The position numbers and the translations under genes are program-made. This document shows positions 25,436-35,255 of a stretch of DNA of 64,000 nt, piece by piece. Within the stretch, counting starts at the first letter, position 1. The number at the start of each line of letters is the position of its first letter. The DNA comes from Fodinibius halophilus (GTDB taxonomy: Bacteria; Bacteroidota; Rhodothermia; Balneolales; Balneolaceae), in NCBI RefSeq assembly GCF_011059105.1, contig NZ_JAALLS010000016.1:313-64312 (forward strand), written 5' to 3'. Below the pieces are notes generated by a model. It worked only from the letters and a program-made list of their open reading frames with translations, was not told where the DNA came from and made no database searches.

Positions 25436-27823
25436 CTAAAAAATGCGCGCAACGCCAATGTTAACCAAAAAGGCAGGTTTATCAAGTCGGGTAGCAAAGT
25501 CTACGCGGAATATCCCCAGGATACCGTTAATGGATGCTCCGGCTTCCCAATAGGTGCCTCCTGTACCGCGTGGTTGAAAGCCAGATAAAGCATTTTGGGG
25601 TGTGTTCCAATCTGGCCAGGTACGAGCTACTCCTCCAAAAGCGATGAGACCAATATTATGTTCCACAAGGGGACGTAACCCAAGGGCCTCAAATGGAACG
25701 GTTCGAAAGTTATGTTCAATATTTAGAGAAACATATTGGTTGCCTTCAAAGGGACGCCCACTAGTTGCACGTAAAACGCCAAAAGGACTGGTATTAGCCA
25801 ATGCAACATCAACGGCACCCAGTTTCTGAATGGGAATATTCCCGCTGTAAGTTCCGGCATTGATATTAATATCCAGGGTATTTGGCATAAACCTGCGCTG
25901 GTAAAATGTGGGAAAAGACCAACCCAATTTTGTTTCGTATCGGGTAAAATTATAGTCGCTGCCTAATTTTGACGAAGAGTGTTCAACTTTAAACATGATA
26001 AAATCCTGGGAGGTAGCCCCGAAGTTGTAGTTGTTGTCTAAATTATATCCTGCAGTTAGGTCAATAGAGCGCATCCGCCCCTCGTCAATAGGAGAGTTGA
26101 TACGGTAGTTGTTGGAACGACCGGTTATGTCGTAGGCGGTTGTAGTAAGGAGCGATCGCTGTTTATTGCTGTTAAATCCAGCATTGATGGAAAGGCTTTC
26201 CTCAGGTAGTTTGACTGAAGAAAACAACCTGAACCCTTCAGACCGGAAGTAGTCAAAATAGCCTTTATTACCCATAAGGTTTGGTATACTGGCATAAAAG
26301 GGGCTGTAAATTCGGGAATGGTTACGGTTCACTGTTTCCGCATGATAGCTACCACCGAATGAGGACGATATATTATCTTTACTAAGCCAGTTTAAGGTAA
26401 GGCCGCCGCCATAACTCCATTTTTTATTGCCTGTGCTGTATCCCCCGTCTGCATTGAATTCAAGCCAATCTGTTGCGTCGAGTCGATATTTTAATCCGGC
26501 AAAAAGCTCATCTACTCGGTTATATCGTGCATCCGGAGAGATGTTACCCGGCATTTCACCGAGAAATGACAATGCCCCGGACCCCGAGCCTTCATCATCA
26601 TCCATAAAGCGGCTAAGGAATCCACTCGGTTTAAAAGCTTCTTCCAGGGTGGCAGTGCTATCAAGTGTTGCATACGCTTCTTCCTCTTCAACAGACAGAG
26701 GTACAGTATTAACTTCTTTATGGATGAGCGAATCAGATTCTACTGTAGTGCTGTCAACACTGAAAAGATCCTTTTTTTCATAAAGAGAATCGGGCAGGGT
26801 AGTATTAACCTGGTAATTTGTGATACGCGCTAGTTGGTTAAATTTTATCATCGGGAAATCAAGACCAACCATCGAAATTTTTATTTTCCCTCCAATGCGT
26901 ACATCCACTGGAAGCCAAAAGGCTTTGCCATAGTTGTTAAACTGCTGTTGATAATCCAGGTCAAATGATTTTACAGGGGGAGGGAAGCTTACGACTTCAT
27001 TGGGTGTGAGGTTTACTTCAACTAAGGCATATTCAATATTTAAAACATAAACAGTGCCTTTAAAGAGGGGTTGCAGCTTTCGCTTGGGAGATACCTCGAT
27101 CTTAAAGACTGTTTCGCCATCTAATGAGGTCTGATCGACGAGTTTGAAATTATAATAATCGAGTGCTTTCGGGTGGGTTACTCCCACGATTTCAAAGCCC
27201 GAGATTTCGATATTATCATCGTAAAAGTTTGGCAAATAACTAACACCAGCAAAGTTATCGCCGGCTTTAATATTTTTCGTTTGTCGTTTGGATTTTAACA
27301 CTTCGCGATGGCCCTTCTCTTTATCCCAAAAAACTTCAGAAACCGATTCGGTAATAGAAACTATGCTGGTATCATTAGCTAACTTTTGCCGTGTATAGGC
27401 CTCTGCTTTGTAGGTAGCCAGCTTTTTACGCCACTGCTTTTTGCGTTTTATCACTTCCCGCATAATACGAACCCCCGGATCCTCATCGGTGACTACAATC
27501 TCTTCCATATCAGTAATAGCGGGTTTTAGCAAAAATTTCTGTTGGGAGGCAGATTCTCTTTTAATTGTTTTCTTTGTTGATTGGTAGCCAATATAACGCA
27601 CAATAATAGTTGCGGGCAGCAAGGAGTCGGGGATGGATAGCGAGTAGGTGCCGTCCGCATTGGTAATAGTGCCTTGGTAGGTTCCCTCTATAAGAATATT
27701 TGTTGAGGGTAGGCTTTCTCCGGTTTCGGCATCACTGACTGTTCCCGAAATAGTGTGTTGGGCTTCGGCTGGGAGATTTATTGCTAATAATAAGAGAAGT
27801 GTTGCAAATGGTATGATTTTCAC
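25436..27823 (-). CDS. DUF5686 outer-membrane protein with CarboxypepD_reg-like domain
   Basis: A 795-aa protein with a signal peptide cut near 'NLPAEAQ' (residue 22), a CarboxypepD_reg-like domain (about 24-105, 'ISGTVSDAETGESLPS', 'VRYIGYQ'), then a DUF5686 region beginning 'DPGVRIMREVIKRKKQWR' (about 119-136). The C-terminal part is a beta-barrel ending in 'GVARIF'. DUF5686 proteins are widespread outer-membrane proteins of Bacteroidota with unknown function. The heme lipoprotein gene follows 100 nt later on the same strand and may be co-transcribed, but the gap is large. Confidence 0.85.
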   Translation of the reverse strand: MKIIPFATLLLLLAINLPAEAQHTISGTVSDAETGESLPSTNILIEGTYQGTITNADGTYSLSIPDSLLPATIIVRYIGYQSTKKTIKRESASQQKFLLKPAITDMEEIVVTDEDPGVRIMREVIKRKKQWRKKLATYKAEAYTRQKLANDTSIVSITESVSEVFWDKEKGHREVLKSKRQTKNIKAGDNFAGVSYLPNFYDDNIEISGFEIVGVTHPKALDYYNFKLVDQTSLDGETVFKIEVSPKRKLQPLFKGTVYVLNIEYALVEVNLTPNEVVSFPPPVKSFDLDYQQQFNNYGKAFWLPVDVRIGGKIKISMVGLDFPMIKFNQLARITNYQVNTTLPDSLYEKKDLFSVDSTTVESDSLIHKEVNTVPLSVEEEEAYATLDSTATLEEAFKPSGFLSRFMDDDEGSGSGALSFLGEMPGNISPDARYNRVDELFAGLKYRLDATDWLEFNADGGYSTGNKKWSYGGGLTLNWLSKDNISSSFGGSYHAETVNRNHSRIYSPFYASIPNLMGNKGYFDYFRSEGFRLFSSVKLPEESLSINAGFNSNKQRSLLTTTAYDITGRSNNYRINSPIDEGRMRSIDLTAGYNLDNNYNFGATSQDFIMFKVEHSSSKLGSDYNFTRYETKLGWSFPTFYQRRFMPNTLDININAGTYSGNIPIQKLGAVDVALANTSPFGVLRATSGRPFEGNQYVSLNIEHNFRTVPFEALGLRPLVEHNIGLIAFGGVARTWPDWNTPQNALSGFQPRGTGGTYWEAGASINGILGIFRVDFATRLDKPAFLVNIGVARIF

Positions 27824-28083
27824 TGGAATATGGTTTTGTGTTCAAAACGGACGGAATATTGTACTATTGTTAGCCTGTTAAGTTACACTAACTGATATAC
27901 TTATTGATTTTAAGATGCTTTACAGGCTGGCAATGGGGTATGGGTAGCAAGTTATATTCTTCAACAGTAAATAAGCGGGGGTAGGAGTTTGCCTGCAAAA
28001 ACATTAAATTTTTTTAATGTAGTCATGATTCAATACCTTTAGATATATGGGGCACTAGAAAATAGTTAGCAAGAAGCAAATAT

Positions 28084-29682
28084 ATGAGTGATCAAGAAGA
28101 ACAAAAGGGTTACAATTGGCAACCGGTTACTTTTGAACTACTTTTATCTCATTACTCACTGGCTGATAAACGTCTGTGGGGGATTTTAGGTAGTTGGTTT
28201 TTGGCGGTGATTTTAACACTTTCGGCGACAATGTTTCTTTTACCGGAAGAATGGTTGCTACTTGAAGGCAGCAGGAATAAGATAGTACAATTTTTTCTTT
28301 TTAATCCTGCTTTGATACTTGGGATGTTGCTTTTCTTCTGGTTTGGGTTTGAGTGGGGCTTTATACCTATTTTCCTTAGTTCATTTATGATTGCTTTCTA
28401 TTCGGGTATGGCTTGGGGGTGGGCTCTCATCTTTGGAATCGCATTTGTTTTCGGTTTAGCAATCTGTGCCACGGCTTATCGTGCTTTTGGTATTTCTCAT
28501 GATCTTAGATCTTTCAAAAGTATAGCGTTTTTTGTTTCAATATCTTTCATTGGTTCTATTGGCAGTTCGTTAGGCGCATTCATTTGGAGTTTTTCTCACA
28601 AGCTTTCCGCTTTTGATACATTGGTTATTTGGAAAGGATGGTGGAGTGGTTCTTTTTTACAGGCTTTATTGATTATAGGTCCATTTCTTTGGATTGGGAC
28701 GCCTGCCATCGGGCGTTTAAAAAGAAAGTGGTTCAACTTTTCAGAGGATAAAAGAGTATCCTTAAAATGGATCGTTGGTGCGGTAGCCTCCATTACGGGA
28801 GCACTTATCCTTTTTATTCTATCAGGAAAACTGCTTGGTGAGATGCGGGTGCAAGAGGTAATGGTGAGCCAAAAATCAGCAACAGTCGTTGATGTAATTA
28901 ATGCCCTGGAATCTTTTGAGATTATTTCCTGGATTTCAATAGGAATTATTATGATAACCGGCTATGGAGCTTTTAAACTAATTAGTGGATGGAATAAACG
29001 CCTTAGCCAAGAGGTAGAAAACCGGACAGAAGAGTTAAATGAAAGCCAGGAAAAACTGCAAGTCTCTTTAGAAGAAAAGGAGTTGTTGCTGCGAGAAATT
29101 CATCATCGTGTAAAAAATAATATGGCCCTGGTAAGTGCTTTGCTAGAGCTTCAGCAAATAAAGTCCGGGGATAAGTCTACTCCAAATAACTTCAGGACTG
29201 TACGGTCGAGGATCAAATCTATGGCCATGGCTCATGAGGTGTTATATGAAAATGAATCTCTTTCTGATATCAGTATGAAGTCGTATGTAGAGCAAGTGGG
29301 AGAGTTGACCCATCAATCATTTGGTGGAGGAAAAACAAATGTGGAATTACGGACAGATATTGAGGATACGAGCTTAGAAATGGAACACTCTATTCCATTA
29401 GGGCTTTTTATCAATGAAATTTTAATAAATGCATACAAGCATGCTTTTCAGGGTAAGAAAAAGGGGCGTATTTGGCTCGAGAGTGAGGTTGAGGATGGGG
29501 TAATCAACTTTACTATTCGTGATAACGGGATAGGTTTGCCTGATGCACTCGATGAAATTAAAAGTGATTCATTGGGGATTACACTAATAAAGAAATTCGC
29601 CAGACAACTTAAGGCAGAGCTATCAGTTGAAAGCAATGAAGGAAAAGGTACTGAATACACATTGAAGTTCAGGGTAGACTAA
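28084..29682 (+). CDS. Membrane sensor histidine kinase, HisKA_2/HWE-like
   Basis: A 532-aa kinase. The first 310 residues carry about eight or nine membrane helices resembling a MASE1-type integral sensor ('GWWSGSFLQALLIIGP' is like its conserved end). A coiled coil (about 310-335) follows, then the HisKA_2 box 'REIHHRVKNNMALVSALLELQ' with His340/His341, and an ATPase domain with N-box 'NEILINAYKHAF', G1 'DNGIG' and G2 'GKGTEYTL'. Kinases of this class often feed atypical receivers such as PhyR-like regulators. No regulator is adjacent. The membrane ligand is unknown. Confidence 0.87.
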   Translation: MSDQEEQKGYNWQPVTFELLLSHYSLADKRLWGILGSWFLAVILTLSATMFLLPEEWLLLEGSRNKIVQFFLFNPALILGMLLFFWFGFEWGFIPIFLSSFMIAFYSGMAWGWALIFGIAFVFGLAICATAYRAFGISHDLRSFKSIAFFVSISFIGSIGSSLGAFIWSFSHKLSAFDTLVIWKGWWSGSFLQALLIIGPFLWIGTPAIGRLKRKWFNFSEDKRVSLKWIVGAVASITGALILFILSGKLLGEMRVQEVMVSQKSATVVDVINALESFEIISWISIGIIMITGYGAFKLISGWNKRLSQEVENRTEELNESQEKLQVSLEEKELLLREIHHRVKNNMALVSALLELQQIKSGDKSTPNNFRTVRSRIKSMAMAHEVLYENESLSDISMKSYVEQVGELTHQSFGGGKTNVELRTDIEDTSLEMEHSIPLGLFINEILINAYKHAFQGKKKGRIWLESEVEDGVINFTIRDNGIGLPDALDEIKSDSLGITLIKKFARQLKAELSVESNEGKGTEYTLKFRVD

Positions 29683-29793
29683 CGAATAGTTCTTTGCCTG
29701 ATACGGCGGGTGGAGCACGATTGGAAGTGTAGGCGTTAGAGTTAGGAAGGATGTGGCCGACCATCTCATGCTATTGCTTAATAATGGATAATA

Positions 29794-29826
29794 AAAAAGG
29801 CGATCTCGTAATGAGATCGCCTTTTT
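29794..29826. terminator. Bidirectional terminator
   Basis: A perfect 14-bp stem (AAAAAGGCGATCTC with GAGATCGCCTTTTT) and loop GTAAT between the convergent kinase and OmpA genes. T-rich in both directions, so it can serve both transcripts. Confidence 0.9.
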
Positions 29827-29859
29827 GTATAAACTAATTAACCAGTCTGCAGATCCTTA

Positions 29860-30807
29860 TTAGTTATTTGGAGAGTACTGATAAGGATTCAGTGGATGAG
29901 ATTCTGCACGACGGTTCTTGCGGCAACCGATTTCGTCGGTCATATCCATGCAAGGTTGAGGTGCTTTGCCTAAGCCGCGAGATTCAATTCGGCTTTCTGC
30001 AACTCCATTTTCAATATAGAATTGAGTAACGGCTTCAGCACGACGCTTACTGAGTCGCAAGTTGTATTGGTCTCCACCGACATGGTCGGTATAAGCATCA
30101 ATACGAACACGGAACTTCTTAGAATCCATCAGCTTCTTAATATTCTCACTGAGGATTTTTGCAGCCTCTTCATCAATATTGGACTTGTCAAAAGCAAAGT
30201 TAACAGTTCCAAGAGCTCCTTCTTTGAGGTACGCAGGATCAGAGCTGTCATTTAAGCTTGTGCCCATATCCAGTTCCTGAGAGTCAGTGAAACCATCTCC
30301 ATCAGAATCGCTGTTGTTGGGATCACTGTTATGCTCGTTGATTTCGTCATAATCGTTGATGCCATCACCATCAGAGTCAGCAGAATTAGGATCTGTACGG
30401 TACTCGTTGATCTCTTCCCCGTCACTTAGTCCGTCATCATCACTGTCAGAATTGTTGGGATCAGTGTTATGAGAATTAACTTCTTCTCCGTCACTTAGCC
30501 CGTCTTCATCACTATCGGCAGTGTTTGGATCGGTGTTATACTCATTTATTTCTTCACCATCATTTAGGCCGTCACCATCGGTATCAGCTTCTAGTGGATT
30601 AGTATCGTGTTCATTCATTTCCGCCCAGTCGTTAAGACCATCGCTATCTGTATCAAGAGTTTGTAGCGTTTCTTTATCCAGAGATTGCAGATATTCAAGG
30701 GTTCTTTCCGAGGGGTCCCGGAGTTCTTCGGTACCGGAACAAGCTGTAAGCAAGGCCATCCCAAGAAACACGGAAGAGACAAGTAAAATCAATTTTGAGT
30801 TTATCAT
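29860..30807 (-). CDS. OmpA-like lipoprotein with thrombospondin type 3 repeats
   Basis: A 315-aa lipoprotein with lipobox LLTAC. Residues about 50-190 hold six tandem calcium-binding thrombospondin type 3 repeats of the form 'DSDGDGLNDGEEINEYNTDP', each about 23 residues long. An OmpA C-terminal domain follows (about 205-305), with peptidoglycan-binding Asp in 'IDAYTDHVGG' and Arg in 'LRLSKRRAEAV'. It would anchor the outer membrane to peptidoglycan with a stiff Ca-dependent spacer. The near-identical repeats at DNA level make copy number prone to change by recombination. Confidence 0.93.
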   Translation of the reverse strand: MINSKLILLVSSVFLGMALLTACSGTEELRDPSERTLEYLQSLDKETLQTLDTDSDGLNDWAEMNEHDTNPLEADTDGDGLNDGEEINEYNTDPNTADSDEDGLSDGEEVNSHNTDPNNSDSDDDGLSDGEEINEYRTDPNSADSDGDGINDYDEINEHNSDPNNSDSDGDGFTDSQELDMGTSLNDSSDPAYLKEGALGTVNFAFDKSNIDEEAAKILSENIKKLMDSKKFRVRIDAYTDHVGGDQYNLRLSKRRAEAVTQFYIENGVAESRIESRGLGKAPQPCMDMTDEIGCRKNRRAESHPLNPYQYSPNN

Positions 30808-30998
30808 CGTGTTACTATGTAGTTTTAAAGTTAATTTTTGAACTGATGAAAAATAGAGGTTTACTTTCTAATCTAAAACTGTTCCATAAAATAATTACCA
30901 ATAATATGTTATCATTTACAATTAAAAACAAAAAGAAACTAGATGGATAGAAAAGTGTGAATTAAGTAAAATAATTCTTATTATTGCCATCCGTTAAT

Positions 30999-31072
<74 letters not shown>

Positions 31073-31947
31073 CTCACTTCCCCCGTTCTATTTTACTAAT
31101 TCAATATTTAAGGGATTGTTCCCAACTTATGAAGAAAATTCGGGTATTGGATTAATTGTTTTACACTTCTGTTGTTCTAGGCTGTGCCAGATTTAAAGTA
31201 GCCATAAAGACTGCATGCCCGGAGATGCTTGTCTCGGACCAGGCCAACCAACTACTGTTAAAGAGCCAGACTGTGTAAAATGACTTTGTTAACGGTCCTC
31301 TTTTTTGTAGCAGTTCTATTCACCGCTACTTTTCACTGCTCTATACCCTTTCCGCAAAGAAAGCACCCTGCGAGTTGTAGCCATTGTGGATCTAAGACAA
31401 TCTAGATAACTACAGACATACTATTACGAGGCCTTAGATGAGTCAGCCTATTTTTTGTTCATTACTGCAATTTCAGTGCCGATGATCACGGTTCTGTTAT
31501 TTTACTGTTCGGCATAAATTATTCTTAGATAATACCTATAAATATATAACCCACTGATTATTAATAGGTAGGTTAACTACTAATACCAGTGCGCTATATT
31601 GCACATTGCACAAGATGGTTATGATCTGTCATTTTATTTACCCATTATTGCTATGTACTATTCAATATGTCAAGATGATCCATAAGGTGATGCAGAAGTG
31701 ATACTGGAGTTTACAATATTGGAGTAATTTTATTAGCAAGTAAGTACTTGCCTGCCTTCTGTTTGCAACCGGATATAATGATAGACCAATATTAACCTAC
31801 TGATTGTAAAACAGAAGGTTTAAATTTATATTTACGATGTATATTCAGTATTATACGGCAGAGAGGCATATATATTTATGTTCATAGCTTCTTGAAAGAA
31901 TAAAATATAATAATATATACCCATGCAGTGAATTTGGTCCATAGATT
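31073..31947. other. Long gap between tRNA-Ala and integrase-like gene, no convincing gene
   Basis: About 875 bp, AT-rich and broken by stop codons in all frames. One short translated stretch near 31330-31400 carries CSHCGSK, a weak zinc-ribbon pattern seen in some transposases, but it ends at a stop and has no continuation. A repeat of the tRNA 3' end, which would mark an attachment-site duplication, was not found here or downstream. It may be decayed mobile DNA. Confidence 0.5.
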
Positions 31948-33105
31948 ATGCCCAAGAAAAAGCTGACAGAAAACTTTATTAAAAACTTGGCTCCGCCTGC
32001 GAAACAGGTGGAGTATTATGATACCTTGGTGCAGGGATTAATTCTTCGCCATACCAAAGCGGGTACAAAGTCATTTTGTTATCGCTATTACGATGAACAA
32101 AGGCATCAGCGACAGACCATAGGAAAATATCCCGCTTACTCTTTGGCAGAGGCAAGGCATAAGGTGCATACTTATAAGAACCCAGAATTGTATAAAGAGC
32201 AAGAAAATTCTGACAGTATATATACTTTTAAAAAGGTTGCCGAATTATTTAAGCAGCATCATTTGCCTGCATTACGTATGAGTACCCGCAATGAATACAC
32301 GAGAATTATTGATCGTGAGTTGCTCCCGGCATTGGCAGAGTTCGAGATCAGCAGTATTTCAGTGGATCATATTGAAAAATTACTTGATCATAAAGCAAAC
32401 AGAGAAGCAGCGCCGACAATGGCCAACAGAATGCGAGCTGTATTAAGCAGTATTTTTTCGTTCGGGATAGATCAGCGGATAACCGCTCTTAACCCGGTTC
32501 ACAGTACCGATATGTACGAGGCCCGAAACAGGCAGAGCAAGCGACATTATAATGAGCTCGAAATTAGGGAGCTGTGGAGATGCTTCGGTAAGCAGACACA
32601 ACCAATGGGTGAATTGTTAAAAATTTTGCTGGTGCAGGGACAGCAAAAAAATGAGACCCTCCAGATGAGATGGCAGGATATAGAAAATGATATTTGGACC
32701 ATTCCGGCAGAGATGTCAAGGAGCGGGGATCCGAATAAAGTGCCATTAGGTAATATTTCGCAACAGGTTATCCAGAGTTTAAAGCCATACAGCGGGAACA
32801 GTCAGTATGTATTTCTTTCGCCGCGAAAACAAAATGCTCCGCTTACAACAACTAAGAACGCAGCACAACGAATTCGTAAGGTCTCAAGTGTTAAGGATTT
32901 TAAAGTACGCTATCTGCGACAAACAGTTTGTGTGTATATGGCAAAACTGGGAGTAGAAAGGGAAGTTCTATTGAAGTTATTTAATTATAAGGAGGGAAAA
33001 AGTAGTCTATCATCTTTGTACGATAAGCAAAGTCATGACGAGAGTAAGAAAAAAGCTATTTCAAGATGGGAAAATTGTTTGCTTGATATTCTAGGCGGTG
33101 GCTAA
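31948..33105 (+). CDS. P4-type tyrosine integrase homologue with degenerate active site
   Basis: A 385-aa full-length member of the P4-like integrase family. It has an N-terminal Arm-DNA-binding domain (about 1-80, 'YYDTLVQGLILRHTKAGTKSF'), a SAM-like core-binding domain (about 92-185) and a catalytic domain (about 200-380). Aligned by eye to the family, catalytic Arg I of 'TGQRRGE' is Gln233 ('QGQQKNE'), His of 'HDLRRT' is Arg321 ('RYLRQT'), and His of the 'LGH' motif is Tyr347. Arg324 and the nucleophile Tyr358 remain. The frame is fully open, so the protein is probably made, but recombinase activity is doubtful. It lies 875 bp after tRNA-Ala and about 200 bp before a FecR/cyclase operon. 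Confidence 0.82.
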   Translation: MPKKKLTENFIKNLAPPAKQVEYYDTLVQGLILRHTKAGTKSFCYRYYDEQRHQRQTIGKYPAYSLAEARHKVHTYKNPELYKEQENSDSIYTFKKVAELFKQHHLPALRMSTRNEYTRIIDRELLPALAEFEISSISVDHIEKLLDHKANREAAPTMANRMRAVLSSIFSFGIDQRITALNPVHSTDMYEARNRQSKRHYNELEIRELWRCFGKQTQPMGELLKILLVQGQQKNETLQMRWQDIENDIWTIPAEMSRSGDPNKVPLGNISQQVIQSLKPYSGNSQYVFLSPRKQNAPLTTTKNAAQRIRKVSSVKDFKVRYLRQTVCVYMAKLGVEREVLLKLFNYKEGKSSLSSLYDKQSHDESKKKAISRWENCLLDILGGG

Positions 33106-33137
33106 ATCGCATCGTAAACTAGTAGCTGTAGTAGGAG

Positions 33138-33156
33138 AAAATGGAGTACCCATTTT
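33138..33156 (+). terminator. Weak hairpin after the integrase-like gene
   Basis: AAAATGG pairs with CCATTTT around loop AGTAC, 32 nt after the stop. There is only a short following T content, so termination is uncertain. Confidence 0.3.
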
Positions 33157-33274
33157 GTGTAATATCAGGAGTAATATAAACCGGTGGTAGGCGTTTTTTT
33201 TGCTATATGGGGTATAGTTTTAGTATTATACATTACAATTGTGGTTTTGATGTATCCGAGGGGGTATATCTAAA

Positions 33275-33282
33275 TATATTTG
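33275..33282 (+). promoter_or_regulatory. Putative -7 element of the FecR/barrel/cyclase operon
   Basis: TATATTTG fits the Bacteroidota -7 consensus TAnnTTTG. A TTTG lies 25 nt upstream (33246-33249), slightly too far. The transcript would start near 33288, which excludes translation from ATG 33290 in practice and supports the start at 33314. Confidence 0.45.
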
Positions 33283-33313
33283 TTATAAAATGATGCAGGG
33301 TATGGAGAGCCAG

Positions 33314-34483
33314 ATGAAGAAATTACAAGAGTTTGTTATTACAGCTACATTCTTTTTGTTGTGTACGCTAACAGCGCATTCAGTACATGCTCAGGCCGAT
33401 ATATCGATGCGTGTTGAGGTTAATGAGACATTAGCCAACTCAAAGTCGATAAATATCAAATCGCTTGTTGCAAATGATGGGAAAGGTCCTAACCTATTTC
33501 GAATGTATTTGATCAATAAGAATAGTACTGAATATGTGAACAATCTATATTTTGAAATCTTAATTAGTTCAGACAAAGTGGGCCCAATTGCTGAGGTTAC
33601 GCAGGTTAAGGGGCAGCCGTTCAGTTTAAACCCGGGACAGCAAGTATTTGCGACTAATAATAATATTAGCAACGGTTTGCCGGGGGTAGAAGAGGCTATT
33701 GAGTTTGATGGTGGGTTAACAACAGAAGGCCAGGAATTTGTTAATAACCTGGGGGGCGCTACCACGTTACCTGCCGATAACTACCAGATTCAAATAAATA
33801 TATATCAAGGTTCTGGACTGCAAAATAAAGTTGCATCTGACATGGCTGAGGTGGGGGCAAGTATTACAGAAAAGATACAGGACTTTTATTTACTCACACC
33901 CGGTAATGAGGTGGGCTCGGCTACTAGCATTGCTAATCCGTACCCCAACTTTCAATGGCAGGGTGAAACCGGCAGCTCATATCGTCTTATTATTGTTGAA
34001 GAAAGAAATAATGAGACTCCGGAATCACTTCTTGATGGGGCCAAGAGTACAAGTGCTACCAGGGGTAATGGGGGCACGGGCACTCTAGTAGGGTATGAGA
34101 TGTTAGATCGAATAGTTGGCCAGTCCAATTTGCAGTATCCCAATTCGGGAGTACAAGATTTTGTGCCGGGAAAAACGTATTACTGGCGGGTTATTGGTTT
34201 GCGTGAAACGAGCAGTGGACTAGAAGAAAAAGAATCTGAAATATGGAGTTTTACCTTTACCGGCAATAGCAGTAACTCGGTATCAGAAACACCAGGAATG
34301 GCAAGGGTGCTGGAATCAGTACTTGGTGAGCAGTTTAATCAATTTGATACAGAGGGTTATTCTTTTGAAGCGGTTGTGGTTGATGGCCGGGTTTATCGAG
34401 ATGGGCAAGCCCTGCAACAACTTAGAAAGCTAATGAGGAAGGTTGAGAACGGTGAGGTTTCAATAGTAATTGAGAGGCAATAG
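33314..34483 (+). CDS. Secreted Ig/Fn3-like protein, first gene of CHASE2-cyclase operon
   Basis: A 389-aa exported protein of no family I can name. The start ATG 33314 is chosen because GGAG lies 6 nt before it and because it begins MKKLQEFVITATFF, a normal signal peptide cut near 'HSVHAQA'. An ATG at 33290 would add eight residues. The N-terminal half is rich in beta-strands and Asn. A domain at about residues 195-325 looks Fn3-like: it contains 'PYPNFQWQGETGSSYRLIIVE' region and 'GKTYYWRVIGL' before 'SEIWSFTF'. The last 60 residues (about 330-389) are charged. It is 3 nt upstream of the FecR-domain gene, so it belongs to the same operon and probably the same envelope complex. Confidence 0.72.
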   Translation: MKKLQEFVITATFFLLCTLTAHSVHAQADISMRVEVNETLANSKSINIKSLVANDGKGPNLFRMYLINKNSTEYVNNLYFEILISSDKVGPIAEVTQVKGQPFSLNPGQQVFATNNNISNGLPGVEEAIEFDGGLTTEGQEFVNNLGGATTLPADNYQIQINIYQGSGLQNKVASDMAEVGASITEKIQDFYLLTPGNEVGSATSIANPYPNFQWQGETGSSYRLIIVEERNNETPESLLDGAKSTSATRGNGGTGTLVGYEMLDRIVGQSNLQYPNSGVQDFVPGKTYYWRVIGLRETSSGLEEKESEIWSFTFTGNSSNSVSETPGMARVLESVLGEQFNQFDTEGYSFEAVVVDGRVYRDGQALQQLRKLMRKVENGEVSIVIERQ

Positions 34484-34486
34484 ACT

Positions 34487-35218
34487 ATGACACGTTATCA
34501 TAAAATAAGTACAAAGCTAACTTTGTTGTTGTTCTTTATTACTGCAATGGGGGCTGCAACAGCCCTTACCGGTTATGAAGAAGCTGATCGTCCCTTGGCT
34601 TTTGTTCAAAAGTTTAAACCAAGTGTTGGTGTAGAAAATGCCGGTACACTTGAGAATATCAAAAAAAGGGGCAAACCACTTTTTAATGGAGATACATTGC
34701 GTACGGATGAAAATGGTTTTGCACTGGTACAGTTTATGGACAAAAGCTTGGCAAAAGTAAAACCAGAGTCCCGCCTGATTGTTGAAGGTGAAGTACGGGG
34801 TAAGCAGAATACCAGCGCCAGAATTGGTTTAGAGGCCGGTGAGATATTTCTCAATGTGACGAAACAGGGCAGAGATAATTTTGAAGTAGCAACAAATACG
34901 ACGGTAGCATCTGTAAAAGGAACAGACTTTGGGGCCACCTCTGATAACTTTTTTTGGGTTCAGGAAGGTATTGTAGAGCTGTTGGTTAGTGGAACCGGAG
35001 AGTCTGCAGAACTTACAGGTGGGAATTACGGACAAGTGCTGAGCAATGGTACTATTGAAACGGGGACCTTAACGGAGGATGAGATTGAGGAACGGAATGA
35101 GGAATATAGCCAGATGGAAGAAAATCTGGAGCCTGAAATTATTGAGATCCGCTTTGTTGATGAAAATGGTCAACAGAGAGTATTAAAGGTTAAAGTTTTT
35201 GAGAATGAGAATAAATAA
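34487..35218 (+). CDS. Periplasmic FecR-domain protein
   Basis: A 243-aa protein with an N-terminal signal/hydrophobic segment (about 10-27) and a FecR domain (about 60-175): 'LFNGDTLRTDENGFALVQFMDKSLAKVKPES' and 'VATNTTVASVKGTDFGA' are the recognisable cores. Unlike FecR of iron-signalling systems it has no N-terminal cytoplasmic anti-sigma region and no sigma factor partner. The C-terminal 60 residues are acidic and end in a basic/hydrophobic 'QQRVLKVKVFEN' strand. FecR domains of this free periplasmic kind often occur next to CHASE2 cyclases, as here. It is the second gene of the operon. Confidence 0.85.
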   Translation: MTRYHKISTKLTLLLFFITAMGAATALTGYEEADRPLAFVQKFKPSVGVENAGTLENIKKRGKPLFNGDTLRTDENGFALVQFMDKSLAKVKPESRLIVEGEVRGKQNTSARIGLEAGEIFLNVTKQGRDNFEVATNTTVASVKGTDFGATSDNFFWVQEGIVELLVSGTGESAELTGGNYGQVLSNGTIETGTLTEDEIEERNEEYSQMEENLEPEIIEIRFVDENGQQRVLKVKVFENENK

Positions 35219-35255
35219 CCGGTTGTAAATGAGGGCCGGAAAGCTGGGGTTCAGT

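Noticed and set aside
31330..31410. Zinc-ribbon-like peptide CSHCGSK as a transposase fragment
   Set aside because: Too short, ends at a stop and has no adjoining transposase core in any frame; mentioned only as weak context.
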